In this document: piece by piece, positions 1 through 5,937 of the stretch | How the letters are laid out: the number at the start of each line of letters is the position of its first letter | How positions within the stretch are numbered: the first letter of the stretch is position 1 | Assembly: GCA_900770145.1 (NCBI GenBank) | Contig: CAAGJL010000067.1 | Coordinates: 1-7,750, forward strand | DNA length: 7,750 nucleotides | From: Clostridia bacterium | GTDB taxonomy: Bacteria > Bacillota > Clostridia > Oscillospirales > CAG-272 | Direction of reading: 5' to 3' | Position numbers and translations under genes: made by a program | Notes under the pieces: model-generated | Seen by the model: only the letters and a program-made list of their open reading frames with translations | What the model was told of the DNA's origin: nothing | Databases searched by the model: none

Positions 1-16
1 GTGGGGGCGCCGTGTT

Positions 17-93
17 TGGCCTACCCGACAGGATTCGAACCTGCGGCCTCGAGAGTCGGAGTCTCGCGCTCTATCCAGCTGGGCTACGGGTAG
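17..93 (-). tRNA. tRNA-Arg, anticodon CCG
   Basis: A complete cloverleaf reads on the minus strand. The acceptor arms CTACCCG and CGGGTAG pair perfectly, the discriminator is G, and CCA is encoded at 17-19. The anticodon stem CGAGA/TCTCG encloses loop CTCCGAC, giving anticodon CCG, which reads the Arg codon CGG. The T arm carries the invariant TTCGAAT loop. The D loop AGCTGGAT contains the A20 typical of bacterial tRNA-Arg. Two oddities: the first base pair is C1-G72 rather than the usual G1-C72, and the D stem GCCC/GAGC contains a C12-A23 mismatch where GCTC would pair fully. No separate promoter is visible in the 21 nt between the upstream hairpin and this gene, so it probably depends on transcription from the promoter in front of tRNA-Ala. 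Confidence 0.95.
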
Positions 94-113
94 ATTATCG
101 CGATTGCGCGACA

Positions 114-139
114 GATAAAAAGAACGGCTTTACGCCGTT
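114..139 (-). terminator. Terminator-like hairpin between tRNA-Ala and tRNA-Arg
   Basis: On the minus strand a 6-bp stem AACGGC/GCCGTT with loop GTAAA is followed by CTTTTTATC, the layout of an intrinsic terminator. The first base of the stem is the last A of the encoded CCA of tRNA-Ala. It would end most transcripts after tRNA-Ala. Because tRNA-Arg lies downstream in the same direction with no clear promoter of its own, some read-through or a role in 3' processing is implied. The stem is short, so efficiency is probably partial. Confidence 0.7.
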
Positions 140-214
140 GGTGGACCCGAAGGGATTCGAACCCTCGACCTCCGCGTTGCGAACGCGGCGCTCTCCCAAC
201 TGAGCTACGGGCCC
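139..214 (-). tRNA. tRNA-Ala, anticodon CGC
   Basis: A complete 76-nt cloverleaf with encoded CCA at 139-141. The anticodon stem CCGCG/CGCGG encloses loop TTCGCAA, giving anticodon CGC, which reads the Ala codon GCG. The acceptor arms GGGCCCG and CGGGTCC form a G3-U70 wobble, the known identity element for alanyl-tRNA synthetase, which independently confirms Ala. The discriminator is A. The D arm (GCTC/GAGC) and T arm (loop TTCGAAT) are canonical. It is the first gene of a two-tRNA minus-strand unit and lies 12 nt downstream of a near-consensus -10 box. Confidence 0.97.
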
Positions 215-226
215 ATTGACCTTGTT

Positions 227-255
227 ATTATAGCACACTTTATCTTTCTTTGCAA
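227..255 (-). promoter_or_regulatory. Extended -10 sigma-A promoter for the tRNA unit
   Basis: Read on the minus strand, a perfect TATAAT (227-232) is preceded by TGC, making an extended -10. After a 17-bp spacer comes TTGCAA (250-255), a 4-of-6 match to the -35 consensus. The expected start of transcription is near position 220, about 6 nt before the mature 5' end of tRNA-Ala. Upstream (256-300) the minus strand is rich in A tracts, resembling an UP element, as expected for stable-RNA genes. Confidence 0.85.
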
Positions 256-326
256 GCACCTTTGCAAAAATTTTTTGTTTTTCCTGTTTTCGTTTTGTGC
301 CGAAAGATGTAAATTTTTTTAGCCTG
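256..326. other. AT-rich intergenic spacer between divergent promoters
   Basis: No gene is visible here. The stretch holds runs of T on the plus strand at about 271-276, 278-282, 287-290, 293-296 and 314-320, plus an A5T6 tract around 266-276. The composition contrasts sharply with the GC-rich coding DNA on both sides. It probably acts as an upstream activating or bent-DNA region shared by the tRNA promoter (minus) and the YitT promoter (plus). A direct repeat TTTGCAA occurs at 249-255 and 261-267; its TTGCAA core is self-complementary. Confidence 0.5.
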
Positions 327-355
327 TTGACTTGTCGAATTCTGCGTGATATAAT
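327..355 (+). promoter_or_regulatory. Extended -10 sigma-A promoter for the YitT-MATE unit
   Basis: TTGACT (327-332, 5 of 6 matches to the -35 consensus), a 17-bp spacer and a perfect TATAAT (350-355) preceded by TGA, an extended -10. Transcription should start at about 361-363, leaving a 5' untranslated leader of about 60 nt before the ATG at 422. A T7 tract at 314-320 sits directly upstream. This is close to the strongest form of a housekeeping promoter, so the downstream pair is probably well expressed unless the structured leader limits it. Confidence 0.88.
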
Positions 356-362
356 GGCACTT

Positions 363-403
363 GCGGGTGTTTGCCCGCCTATGCCGCGGCGCTCTCGCGC
401 CGC
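363..403 (+). promoter_or_regulatory. Structured 5' leader of the YitT mRNA (two stem-loops)
   Basis: Two consecutive hairpins fill almost the whole predicted leader. The first pairs GCGGG (363-367) with CCCGC (374-378) around a 6-nt loop, and starts essentially at the predicted transcript 5' end. The second is a perfect 7-bp stem, GCGGCGC (386-392) with GCGCCGC (397-403), around loop TCTC. It is followed by ATTTTG and then the ribosome site GAAAGG (409-414), 7 nt before the ATG. The second hairpin plus the short T run resembles a weak attenuator; the first may protect the 5' end. I do not recognise a known riboswitch class. Confidence 0.5.
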
Positions 404-421
404 ATTTTGAAAGGATTACAT

Positions 422-1339
422 ATGGGGCAGAAAAAAATTCTTGAATTCGGCAAAACCGCAGTGCCGTACGTCTATATTTTCTTTCTCGGCGTTTTTTTTG
501 CACTGAGTTATATACTTTTCATCGTCCCGAACCATTTTGCCCCCTCCGGGCTTACCGGCGTCGCGATTATGATTCAGTACAAAGCCGGTTTCAGCGTGGC
601 ATATATGTACCTGCTCATCAATCTGCCGCTTTGCGTGTTTGCGTTTTTTGCGGTCAATCGTGATTTTGCCTGCAAAACCATGCTGTTCTGCGTTTCGTAC
701 TCCGCCGCGTACCTCCTGTTTGAGCGGCTGGGGCTGGAACAGTTTCAATACAACGCCGGCGGCGTGGACACCATTTATCCCGTGCTGATCGGCGGACTGA
801 TCAGCGGTTTCTGCTACGGAACCACTTTCCGTATGAACGGCTCTACCGGCGGCACGGACGTTTTCTCCCGTTATGTATCTCAGGCGCGCCCGATGCTCAG
901 TTTCTTCTGGGTCACGTTCGCCATCAACGCCGTCGTTGCCGTTTCCAGTTACTTTGTCTACGCAGTGCCGGACCCGGTAACCGGTGAGATGATCTACAAC
1001 CTCAAACCCGTCTGCCTGTGCCTGTTGTATTCCTTTATTTCCAGTTTTACGGGAAGTCTGATCCTGCGCGGGCACAAACAGGCGCGTAAGTTCATTATCA
1101 TCACCAACCACGCGGAAGAAATCGAGCAGGACATCCTGGAGCACCTGCACCACTCCGCCACCCGGATTGTGGGCTACGGTTGCTACACGCACAAAGAGCG
1201 GGACGTGATGATCTGCATTGTCAACAAGCACCAGTTGGTGGATTTTGAAAATATCCTGAAAAAATATCCCGATACCTTTGCCTTTGTGGAAACGGTGGAC
1301 GAAACCATCGGCAACTTTTCGCAGGCAAAGCATCTGTAA
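422..1339 (+). CDS. YitT family membrane protein (DUF161 + DUF2179)
   Basis: A 305-residue integral membrane protein of the YitT family, whose biochemical role is not established. Hydrophobic segments lie at about residues 15-35, 43-52, 60-78, 84-100, 117-135, 160-182 and 195-215, forming the DUF161 membrane core. The loop motif NGSTGGTDVFSRY (139-151) is a family hallmark. The C-terminal soluble part (about 220-300), with FIIITNHAEEI and later ERDVMICIVNK, matches the DUF2179 domain, thought to be a small regulatory or ligand-binding fold. Length is typical of the family. The ATG at 422 is chosen because GAAAGG lies 7 nt upstream; a TTG at 371 would place the start inside the leader hairpins. 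It follows a consensus promoter and a hairpin-rich leader, and is followed after 14 nt by a MATE transporter, so the two are probably co-transcribed. Family assignment is confident; the substrate is unknown. Confidence 0.92.
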   Translation: MGQKKILEFGKTAVPYVYIFFLGVFFALSYILFIVPNHFAPSGLTGVAIMIQYKAGFSVAYMYLLINLPLCVFAFFAVNRDFACKTMLFCVSYSAAYLLFERLGLEQFQYNAGGVDTIYPVLIGGLISGFCYGTTFRMNGSTGGTDVFSRYVSQARPMLSFFWVTFAINAVVAVSSYFVYAVPDPVTGEMIYNLKPVCLCLLYSFISSFTGSLILRGHKQARKFIIITNHAEEIEQDILEHLHHSATRIVGYGCYTHKERDVMICIVNKHQLVDFENILKKYPDTFAFVETVDETIGNFSQAKHL

Positions 1340-1353
1340 AAACGGTTTCACCG

Positions 1354-2727
1354 ATGAACACCCAAAAACGCGCCGATGTATTTGAAAGCGACCGGATCGG
1401 CTCCGCCGTGCTCCGGCTGGCATTGCCGACGGTGGTCAGCCAGCTGATCACCACCGTATATAACCTTGCCGACACCTTTTTTGTGAGCATGACCGGGGAC
1501 CACACGCAGCTGGCGGCGCTCTCCATCGTTTTCCCCACCCAGCTGGCGCTGACCGCGCTTGGCAACCTGTTCGGTATCGGCGCCGGAAACTGCATCTCCA
1601 AAGCGCTGGGTGCCAAAGACCCGGAACGCGCCCGTAACGCCTCCCGTTTTGCCATCTGGTACGGGGGGCTTGTTGTCTTTTTGCTCTCTTTGGCGGTCGG
1701 TTTCTTTGAAACCCCGTTTTTGCACTTACTCGGCTCCACGGCGGAACTGAATGCCCCCGCCTCGGCGTATCTGAAATGGGTAGTGGTTCTGGGGGCGCTG
1801 CCCGCCGTGTTCAATATGATTCTTGCCAATCTGATCCGCGGGGAGGGGCGCTCCTTTCACGCAGGACTGGGGCTGTCGCTGGGCGGAGTGCTGAACATCC
1901 TGCTGGACCCGTTTTTTGTGCTTCCGTTCGGGCTTGGCTGGGAAATTCGCGGGGCGGCAATCGCCACATTCCTTTCCAACCTTGCCACCACGCTGTATTT
2001 TGTGATTCTGTATCTCAAAATCCGCAAGACCTCTGTGATTTCCTTTGCCCCGCGTTTGTTGCGCGCGGCAAAGGAAACCGGGGCGGACGTGCTGTTTACC
2101 GGCGTCCCCTCTGCGCTTCAGACCATGCTTTCCGCCGTGTCCAACTTAGCGCTCAATTCCCTGATGATCGGCTATGGCGCGGAAGCGGAAGCCGCCATCG
2201 GGGTGACCAAAAAAATTGACGCCATCCCGTTTGGGTTGATTACCGGGCTCTCGCAGGGTGCGGCGCCGCTGATCGCCTATCAGAAAGGCGCCGGAAACCG
2301 AGAAAAAATGCAAAAAGCCCTGCGCGTGGCAATGTGCTATTGCGTGGGGCTGGGGCTGACGGTGTTAGTGCTGGTAGAGAGCCTTGCGCCGTGGCTGGTG
2401 GCGGTGTTTGCCGGCGGAAACGAAACGGTTTGCACTTACGGCACCGGTTTCCTGCGCCTCCACTGTATTGCCGTGCCGTTTGCGGCGGTGACCTATATGA
2501 CGGTGTCGTTTTTCCAGGCAACGGGGGCGAAACTGCGCGCGTTTGTGCTTTCCGTCATCCGAAAAGGATTGATTGACATTCCGCTGATGTTTTTCATGAA
2601 TACGGTTTTCCCGATGTACGGAATCGTTGCCTGCCAGCCGATCACCGATTGCCTGTCGGCGTTTTCCGGAGTTTTGCTTTATTTCTTTTGGAAGAGAACG
2701 CAAAAAAACGCCTTGCGGCGCGGCTGA
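1354..2727 (+). CDS. MATE family efflux transporter (MepA-like)
   Basis: A 457-residue polytopic membrane protein of the multidrug and toxic compound extrusion family, Na+ or H+ coupled exporters of cationic drugs, dyes or metabolites. The N-terminal signature LALPTVVSQLITTVYNLADTF (residues 22-42, quoted in part) is typical of MATE helix 1. The segments around residues 55-85 (FPTQLALTALGNLFGIGAG, then SKALGA) match the MepA-like branch. A second half with the same architecture starts near residue 250, consistent with the two six-helix bundles of MATE proteins. The length is normal. The ATG begins 14 nt after the stop of the YitT gene with no convincing Shine-Dalgarno site, so translation may be coupled to the upstream gene. 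The protein ends in a basic tail rich in K and R, as expected for a cytoplasmic C terminus. Specific substrate cannot be inferred; it could also serve an endogenous metabolite. Confidence 0.93.
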   Translation: MNTQKRADVFESDRIGSAVLRLALPTVVSQLITTVYNLADTFFVSMTGDHTQLAALSIVFPTQLALTALGNLFGIGAGNCISKALGAKDPERARNASRFAIWYGGLVVFLLSLAVGFFETPFLHLLGSTAELNAPASAYLKWVVVLGALPAVFNMILANLIRGEGRSFHAGLGLSLGGVLNILLDPFFVLPFGLGWEIRGAAIATFLSNLATTLYFVILYLKIRKTSVISFAPRLLRAAKETGADVLFTGVPSALQTMLSAVSNLALNSLMIGYGAEAEAAIGVTKKIDAIPFGLITGLSQGAAPLIAYQKGAGNREKMQKALRVAMCYCVGLGLTVLVLVESLAPWLVAVFAGGNETVCTYGTGFLRLHCIAVPFAAVTYMTVSFFQATGAKLRAFVLSVIRKGLIDIPLMFFMNTVFPMYGIVACQPITDCLSAFSGVLLYFFWKRTQKNALRRG

Positions 2728-2756
2728 ACGGCTGATCCGCTACTTTGGGTACACAA

Positions 2757-2817
2757 AACGGACATCCCGGTGCCGGCCGCCAAAAACTTTTTGGCAGCCG
2801 GCGCCGGGATGTTCGTT
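2757..2817. terminator. Bidirectional terminator, 61-nt near-perfect palindrome
   Basis: Two 30-nt arms (2757-2786 and 2788-2817) are inverted copies around a single central C. They differ at three positions: two become G-U wobbles and one a C-A mismatch on the plus strand; on the minus strand two are mismatches and one a wobble. It lies between the stop of the MATE gene (2727) and the stop of the converging glycosyltransferase gene (2819), so it can end transcription from both sides. Tails are modest: TTATTATT follows on the plus strand and TTTTG on the minus strand, and an A5/T5 run sits at the hairpin apex. The location and symmetry make a terminator the best reading. Confidence 0.8.
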
Positions 2818-2818
2818 A

Positions 2819-4159
2819 TTATTCCTCGCTTTTATCCATCGCAGAGATCAGGTTTGCTTTCTCCTGCTCCTCCACGTCTTTTACGGTAATCGCGTGCTTA
2901 TGCGTGATCGGCTGCCAGTCTACGTGAGAGAACAGCGCCACCGCCGAAATCGGCACGTAGGTCAGCATAAAGATCGGGAACGTGAAAAACAGCAAAATCG
3001 CCTTGAATTTATTGCAGTGAATCTTCTTCCACTCCGTCACCAAGGCGAAGAACCCGAGGATGAAGAAAATCCCGTATCCGTACGCCAGCGACACGCCGAT
3101 GTCTTTGAGAAGAGACAGCGACCACGCCTGATTGACAATCAGATTGGCAATGAGCAGCCCCAGCATCGCAATCAACTGGATGGTGGACAGCACAAACGCC
3201 GGCATGATGTTCATCGTCATATCAAAGCACGACCAATGCAGTTTCAGACTGCCGGTCAGCAGTTTTTTCCCGTAATTGCGGAACACCTGAAAATACCCTT
3301 TTGCCCAGCGTTTTCTCTGCGTCCACGACTGGCGGAAGGTCTCCGGCTGCTCGTCAAACAGCTCTGCCCAGTGGCAGTAGCCGATCTTCTCCCCGTGGAT
3401 TGCGCAGTCGGCGGTAAATTCAATGTCCTCGGTCAGCAGAAAATGTTTCCAGCCCCCGTTGCGCTCAATGATGGAGGATTCCACCAGAAAGCCCGTGCCG
3501 GAAATGGCGGCATTGGTATGCAGAATGGAGCGCGGATTGTTCAGGTGCCGCGACTCACGCATAAACCACAGCGCGTATCCCGCGCTGACCCAGTTGGCGC
3601 CGTAATTTTTGGAGTTGCGGTAAGACGTCAGCACCGGGTACCCCGCGCAGTGCGCCTTGTCCATCTCCTCCACGTAGTTGGGGCGCAGCAGGTTGTCCGC
3701 GTCCAACACGATATATGCCTCAAACGCGCGAAGTCCGTAATCCTCTTTGATATGGTCAAACAGGTATTCCAGCGCGTAGCCCTTGCCCACAAACTCTTTG
3801 TTCTGCCGCTCGTAGACCACCGCACCCTCGGCGCGCGCTACGTCCGCCGTGCGGTCGGTACAGTTATCCGCCACTACAAATACGGTCAGTCTGTCCTTGG
3901 GATAGGTCTGTCCCGCCACGGTTTTCAGCAATGCCGGCAAGACATTTTCTTCATTGCGCGCGGCAATCACCACCGCGTAGTGCTTGGACTGATCCGTCTT
4001 TTTATAACGCAGGGGGCGATGGATCAGCGCCACAAAGATGTAGAAGAACTGATAGAAATAGAGCACGGTGAACAGGGTGCCGATAACGACACTGCACCAG
4101 GCACCGATTGCCTCTATCGTATTCAGCCCCTCGGCAACAGAGCGAACATACTCAAACAT
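2819..4159 (-). CDS. Membrane-embedded GT2 glycosyltransferase, BcsA/HasA-like
   Basis: A 446-residue inner-membrane family 2 glycosyltransferase, of the type that transfers sugars from a nucleotide donor on the cytoplasmic face and in several relatives extrudes the growing polymer. A hydrophobic segment at about residues 20-46 precedes the catalytic domain. All signature residues are present: D98 (in ADNCTD), the metal-binding D153-A-D155, T243-E-D245, and Q281-R-K-R-W285, the QxxRW acceptor/product motif of processive enzymes. Transmembrane segments follow at about 315-345, 355-376 and 386-412, then a polar tail containing VDWQPITH. No PilZ domain is present, unlike bacterial cellulose synthases. 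I set the start at the ATG at 4159: TGAGG lies 5 nt upstream. An upstream in-frame ATG at 4198 would overlap the preceding gene by 32 nt and has no such site. It is the last gene of the operon, and the terminator follows 1 nt after its stop. The sugar and product cannot be told from sequence. Confidence 0.92.
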   Translation of the reverse strand: MFEYVRSVAEGLNTIEAIGAWCSVVIGTLFTVLYFYQFFYIFVALIHRPLRYKKTDQSKHYAVVIAARNEENVLPALLKTVAGQTYPKDRLTVFVVADNCTDRTADVARAEGAVVYERQNKEFVGKGYALEYLFDHIKEDYGLRAFEAYIVLDADNLLRPNYVEEMDKAHCAGYPVLTSYRNSKNYGANWVSAGYALWFMRESRHLNNPRSILHTNAAISGTGFLVESSIIERNGGWKHFLLTEDIEFTADCAIHGEKIGYCHWAELFDEQPETFRQSWTQRKRWAKGYFQVFRNYGKKLLTGSLKLHWSCFDMTMNIMPAFVLSTIQLIAMLGLLIANLIVNQAWSLSLLKDIGVSLAYGYGIFFILGFFALVTEWKKIHCNKFKAILLFFTFPIFMLTYVPISAVALFSHVDWQPITHKHAITVKDVEEQEKANLISAMDKSEE

Positions 4160-4169
4160 AATTACCTCA
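4160..4169 (-). promoter_or_regulatory. Shine-Dalgarno site overlapping a stop codon
   Basis: On the minus strand TGAGGTAATT precedes the ATG at 4159. The TGA (4167-4169) is the stop of the YwaF-like gene, and the GAGG overlapping it is the ribosome site of the next gene. This fixes the glycosyltransferase start at 4159 rather than 4198 and indicates translational coupling. Confidence 0.75.
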
Positions 4170-4964
4170 TTCCGGCGCGCCGGCGCCGTCTGTTTCATGG
4201 ATTTTTTCGCAGTTCTTTTTGGAAAGGAAAGTCACCGCCCCGAAGACGGCATAATAAGGGACAAACGCCTGCAACAGCCACATTGCCACCGGGAAAGCCC
4301 TTCCCGTCAGCACATACAGCAAATGCACCGGTGTCCCCGGGAAATCGCGGGACATAAACATCAGGTTTGCGGTGTCGGTTCCGGTCACGGCGCTGTAAAT
4401 GTTGTTATAGGCAAACGCCGCCGCGCACATCGCGCTGACCAGCCCCGCGCAGTAAACCACATCCGCCGGGCGCAACCGCACCACTCCCCGCAACAGAAGC
4501 AACAGCCCCAAAAAGACCATCAGTCCGTGCAGGAGAAAACTGTGAAAAGAAATAAAATGAAACACCGGATACCGCGGCAGAGACGTGTCGGGGCAGATCA
4601 GGAAACCCGCGCCGCCGATCAGCCCCCCCGTTGCGAGAAAGACGTCACCCAGCCGCCGCAGCCGCCCCTTTCCCACTGAGGAAAAAAGCCCCGCGTAAAG
4701 CACCAGCGAACAATAGTAAAGCGGAATAAAATCATTGGGATTGCGGGAGCCGGTTTTGAAAAGCACAAACAAAATCTTACCGATCTCCAACGCCCACAAC
4801 AGCGCGGTGACAACCCGCACCGTGCGACGTACCGCGCGGGCGTCCCACCCGCGCGCGGCATACAGCCCGCCGGCAATAAGCAGCGCGGTCATACAGAACA
4901 GCAACGCGTGCCCCCGGCCGAACAGCCCGCAGGGCGTATACTCGTAAGGAAGCGAGAAAAACAT
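4167..4964 (-). CDS. YwaF/TMEM164-type integral membrane protein
   Basis: A 265-residue, almost wholly hydrophobic protein with about seven membrane segments. It resembles the YwaF family (TIGR02206), related to eukaryotic TMEM164. Family-like features, numbered from the ATG at 4964, are PLYYCSLVLY around C85, a histidine-rich stretch YPVFHFISFHSFLLHG with H136, H141 and H146, and a later YNNIYS block with N187 and N188 leading to NLMFMSRDFPG. Human TMEM164 has been described as an acyltransferase for ether phospholipids; whether the bacterial proteins share that activity is unknown. The ATG at 4964 starts 1 nt after the stop of the preceding gene, with GAGAG just upstream; an alternative ATG at 4988 would add eight residues and overlap that gene. 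Its position between two glycosyltransferases suggests a role in the same envelope pathway, for example lipid or acyl modification of a glycan intermediate, but that is inference. The family call rests on motif memory and is moderately sure. Confidence 0.72.
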   Translation of the reverse strand: MFFSLPYEYTPCGLFGRGHALLFCMTALLIAGGLYAARGWDARAVRRTVRVVTALLWALEIGKILFVLFKTGSRNPNDFIPLYYCSLVLYAGLFSSVGKGRLRRLGDVFLATGGLIGGAGFLICPDTSLPRYPVFHFISFHSFLLHGLMVFLGLLLLLRGVVRLRPADVVYCAGLVSAMCAAAFAYNNIYSAVTGTDTANLMFMSRDFPGTPVHLLYVLTGRAFPVAMWLLQAFVPYYAVFGAVTFLSKKNCEKIHETDGAGAPE

Positions 4965-4965
4965 A

Positions 4966-5937
4966 TCAACTCTCGGGGTGCGCGCCATTGTTTACCGGAA
5001 AATTGATTCGTTCCTGCTCGATCACCAACGGCCGCCTGATCATTTTGGAGCGCAGGGTCAGCACATACTCGCCGAGAATCCCGACGGCAATCAGGTTGAG
5101 CGACGAGAAGAACGCAATCACCGGGATCAGCCACAGCCCATGCAGCCAGATGTGCAGCAGGTGCAGCACCAGGCACGCGATCCCGCCCAGCACCGAAGCC
5201 GCGGCAAGACCGATCCCGAGAAACGTAAACATCCGGATCGGCGTTTTGGTGTAAATGGTAAAGCTCTGCATTGCCGCGTCATACAGCGTATTGAAATTGT
5301 TGTGCGTTTTGCCCGCGCGGCGCTTTGCCTGGGTGTACTTCACCATAGCAACATTGAAACCCAGCTCCGCAATCACCCCGCGCAAAAACGGCGTCGGATC
5401 ATCCAGCCCGCGCAGTACGTCCACAAAGGTGTGGTCATAGAGGCCAAACCCCGTAAAATGCTCGATCTGCCGGACGGATGACATTTTGCAGATCATTTTA
5501 TAGTAACATGTGCGTAAAAACCGCACCAGCTTGTTTTCTTCACTCTTGTTTTTGACCGCGCAAACGACCTTATATCCTTCCTCCCACTTTTTCACCAGTT
5601 GGGGGATGACCTCTACCGGGTCCTGAAAGTCGGCGCAAAGGGTCACGGTGCAGTCTCCGTCGGTCTGACAGATGCCGTAGTAGGGGGAGTTGAACTGCCC
5701 GAAATTGCGCGCATTGAAGATGGCGCGCACCCGCGGATTTTCCGCCGCAAGCCCCCGCAGCAACTCTCTTGTGCGGTCGGTGGAGCAGTTGTCGATAAAC
5801 AGAATATTATAATCATATTCCGGCAGGGATTTTTCAAACTCGGCGACAATCGCCGCCGTCAGGGGCACTACATTTTCTTCTTCGTTGTATGTAGGCACCA
5901 TCACGCTGATCTTTTTGCGTATTTCGCTCATATCCAT
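4966..5937 (-). CDS. GtrB/DPM1-like polyprenyl-phosphate glycosyltransferase
   Basis: A 323-residue GT-A enzyme of family 2 with a C-terminal membrane hairpin, the architecture of GtrB, ArnC and DPM1-like enzymes that transfer a sugar from a nucleotide donor to undecaprenyl phosphate on the inner leaflet. The N terminus VMVPTYNEEENV is the classic first strand. FIDNCSTDRT (D49, D54) binds the nucleotide, ADFQDP (D103, D106) is the metal-binding motif, and RRAGKTH (206-212) fits the conserved RxGxS/T loop. Two transmembrane helices follow at about 234-260 and 268-292, and the ending GILGEYV...RP...E.INF is characteristic of GtrB relatives. Start choice: the ATG at 5937 overlaps the stop of the upstream gene as TGATG; a GTG at 5940 and an ATG at 5931 are also possible. 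Its partner genes (flippase and epimerase upstream, membrane proteins downstream) fit a lipid-linked sugar pathway. The sugar is unknown. Confidence 0.92.
   Translation of the reverse strand: MDMSEIRKKISVMVPTYNEEENVVPLTAAIVAEFEKSLPEYDYNILFIDNCSTDRTRELLRGLAAENPRVRAIFNARNFGQFNSPYYGICQTDGDCTVTLCADFQDPVEVIPQLVKKWEEGYKVVCAVKNKSEENKLVRFLRTCYYKMICKMSSVRQIEHFTGFGLYDHTFVDVLRGLDDPTPFLRGVIAELGFNVAMVKYTQAKRRAGKTHNNFNTLYDAAMQSFTIYTKTPIRMFTFLGIGLAAASVLGGIACLVLHLLHIWLHGLWLIPVIAFFSSLNLIAVGILGEYVLTLRSKMIRRPLVIEQERINFPVNNGAHPES

Noticed and set aside
94..99. GATAAT on the minus strand as a -10 box for tRNA-Arg
   Set aside because: It abuts the mature tRNA 5' end, so transcription would start inside the tRNA, and no -35 element lies at the right distance.
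12..203. A 63-codon plus-strand frame across the two tRNA genes
   Set aside because: It is translated through tRNA sequence; such tRNA-derived peptides are a familiar false gene call.
20..214. tRNA genes as an integration site for a mobile island carrying the glycan locus
   Set aside because: The tRNA 3' ends point left, away from the glycan operon, no integrase is present, and no copy of a tRNA 3' end was seen elsewhere in the window.
416..1423. A 335-codon minus-strand open frame opposite the YitT gene
   Set aside because: Antisense to a well-supported family member, with no recognisable domain and low-complexity charged composition.
4172..4183. Perfect 12-bp palindrome CCGGCGCGCCGG
   Set aside because: It lies within the C-terminal codons of the YwaF-like gene in GC-rich DNA; it has no terminator tail and is most simply chance.
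2627..4357. A 576-codon plus-strand open frame opposite the last glycosyltransferase gene
   Set aside because: It lies antisense to a gene with complete catalytic motifs, and its product is rich in Arg, His, Gln and Pro with no fold-like pattern. It is a by-product of GC-rich codon usage.
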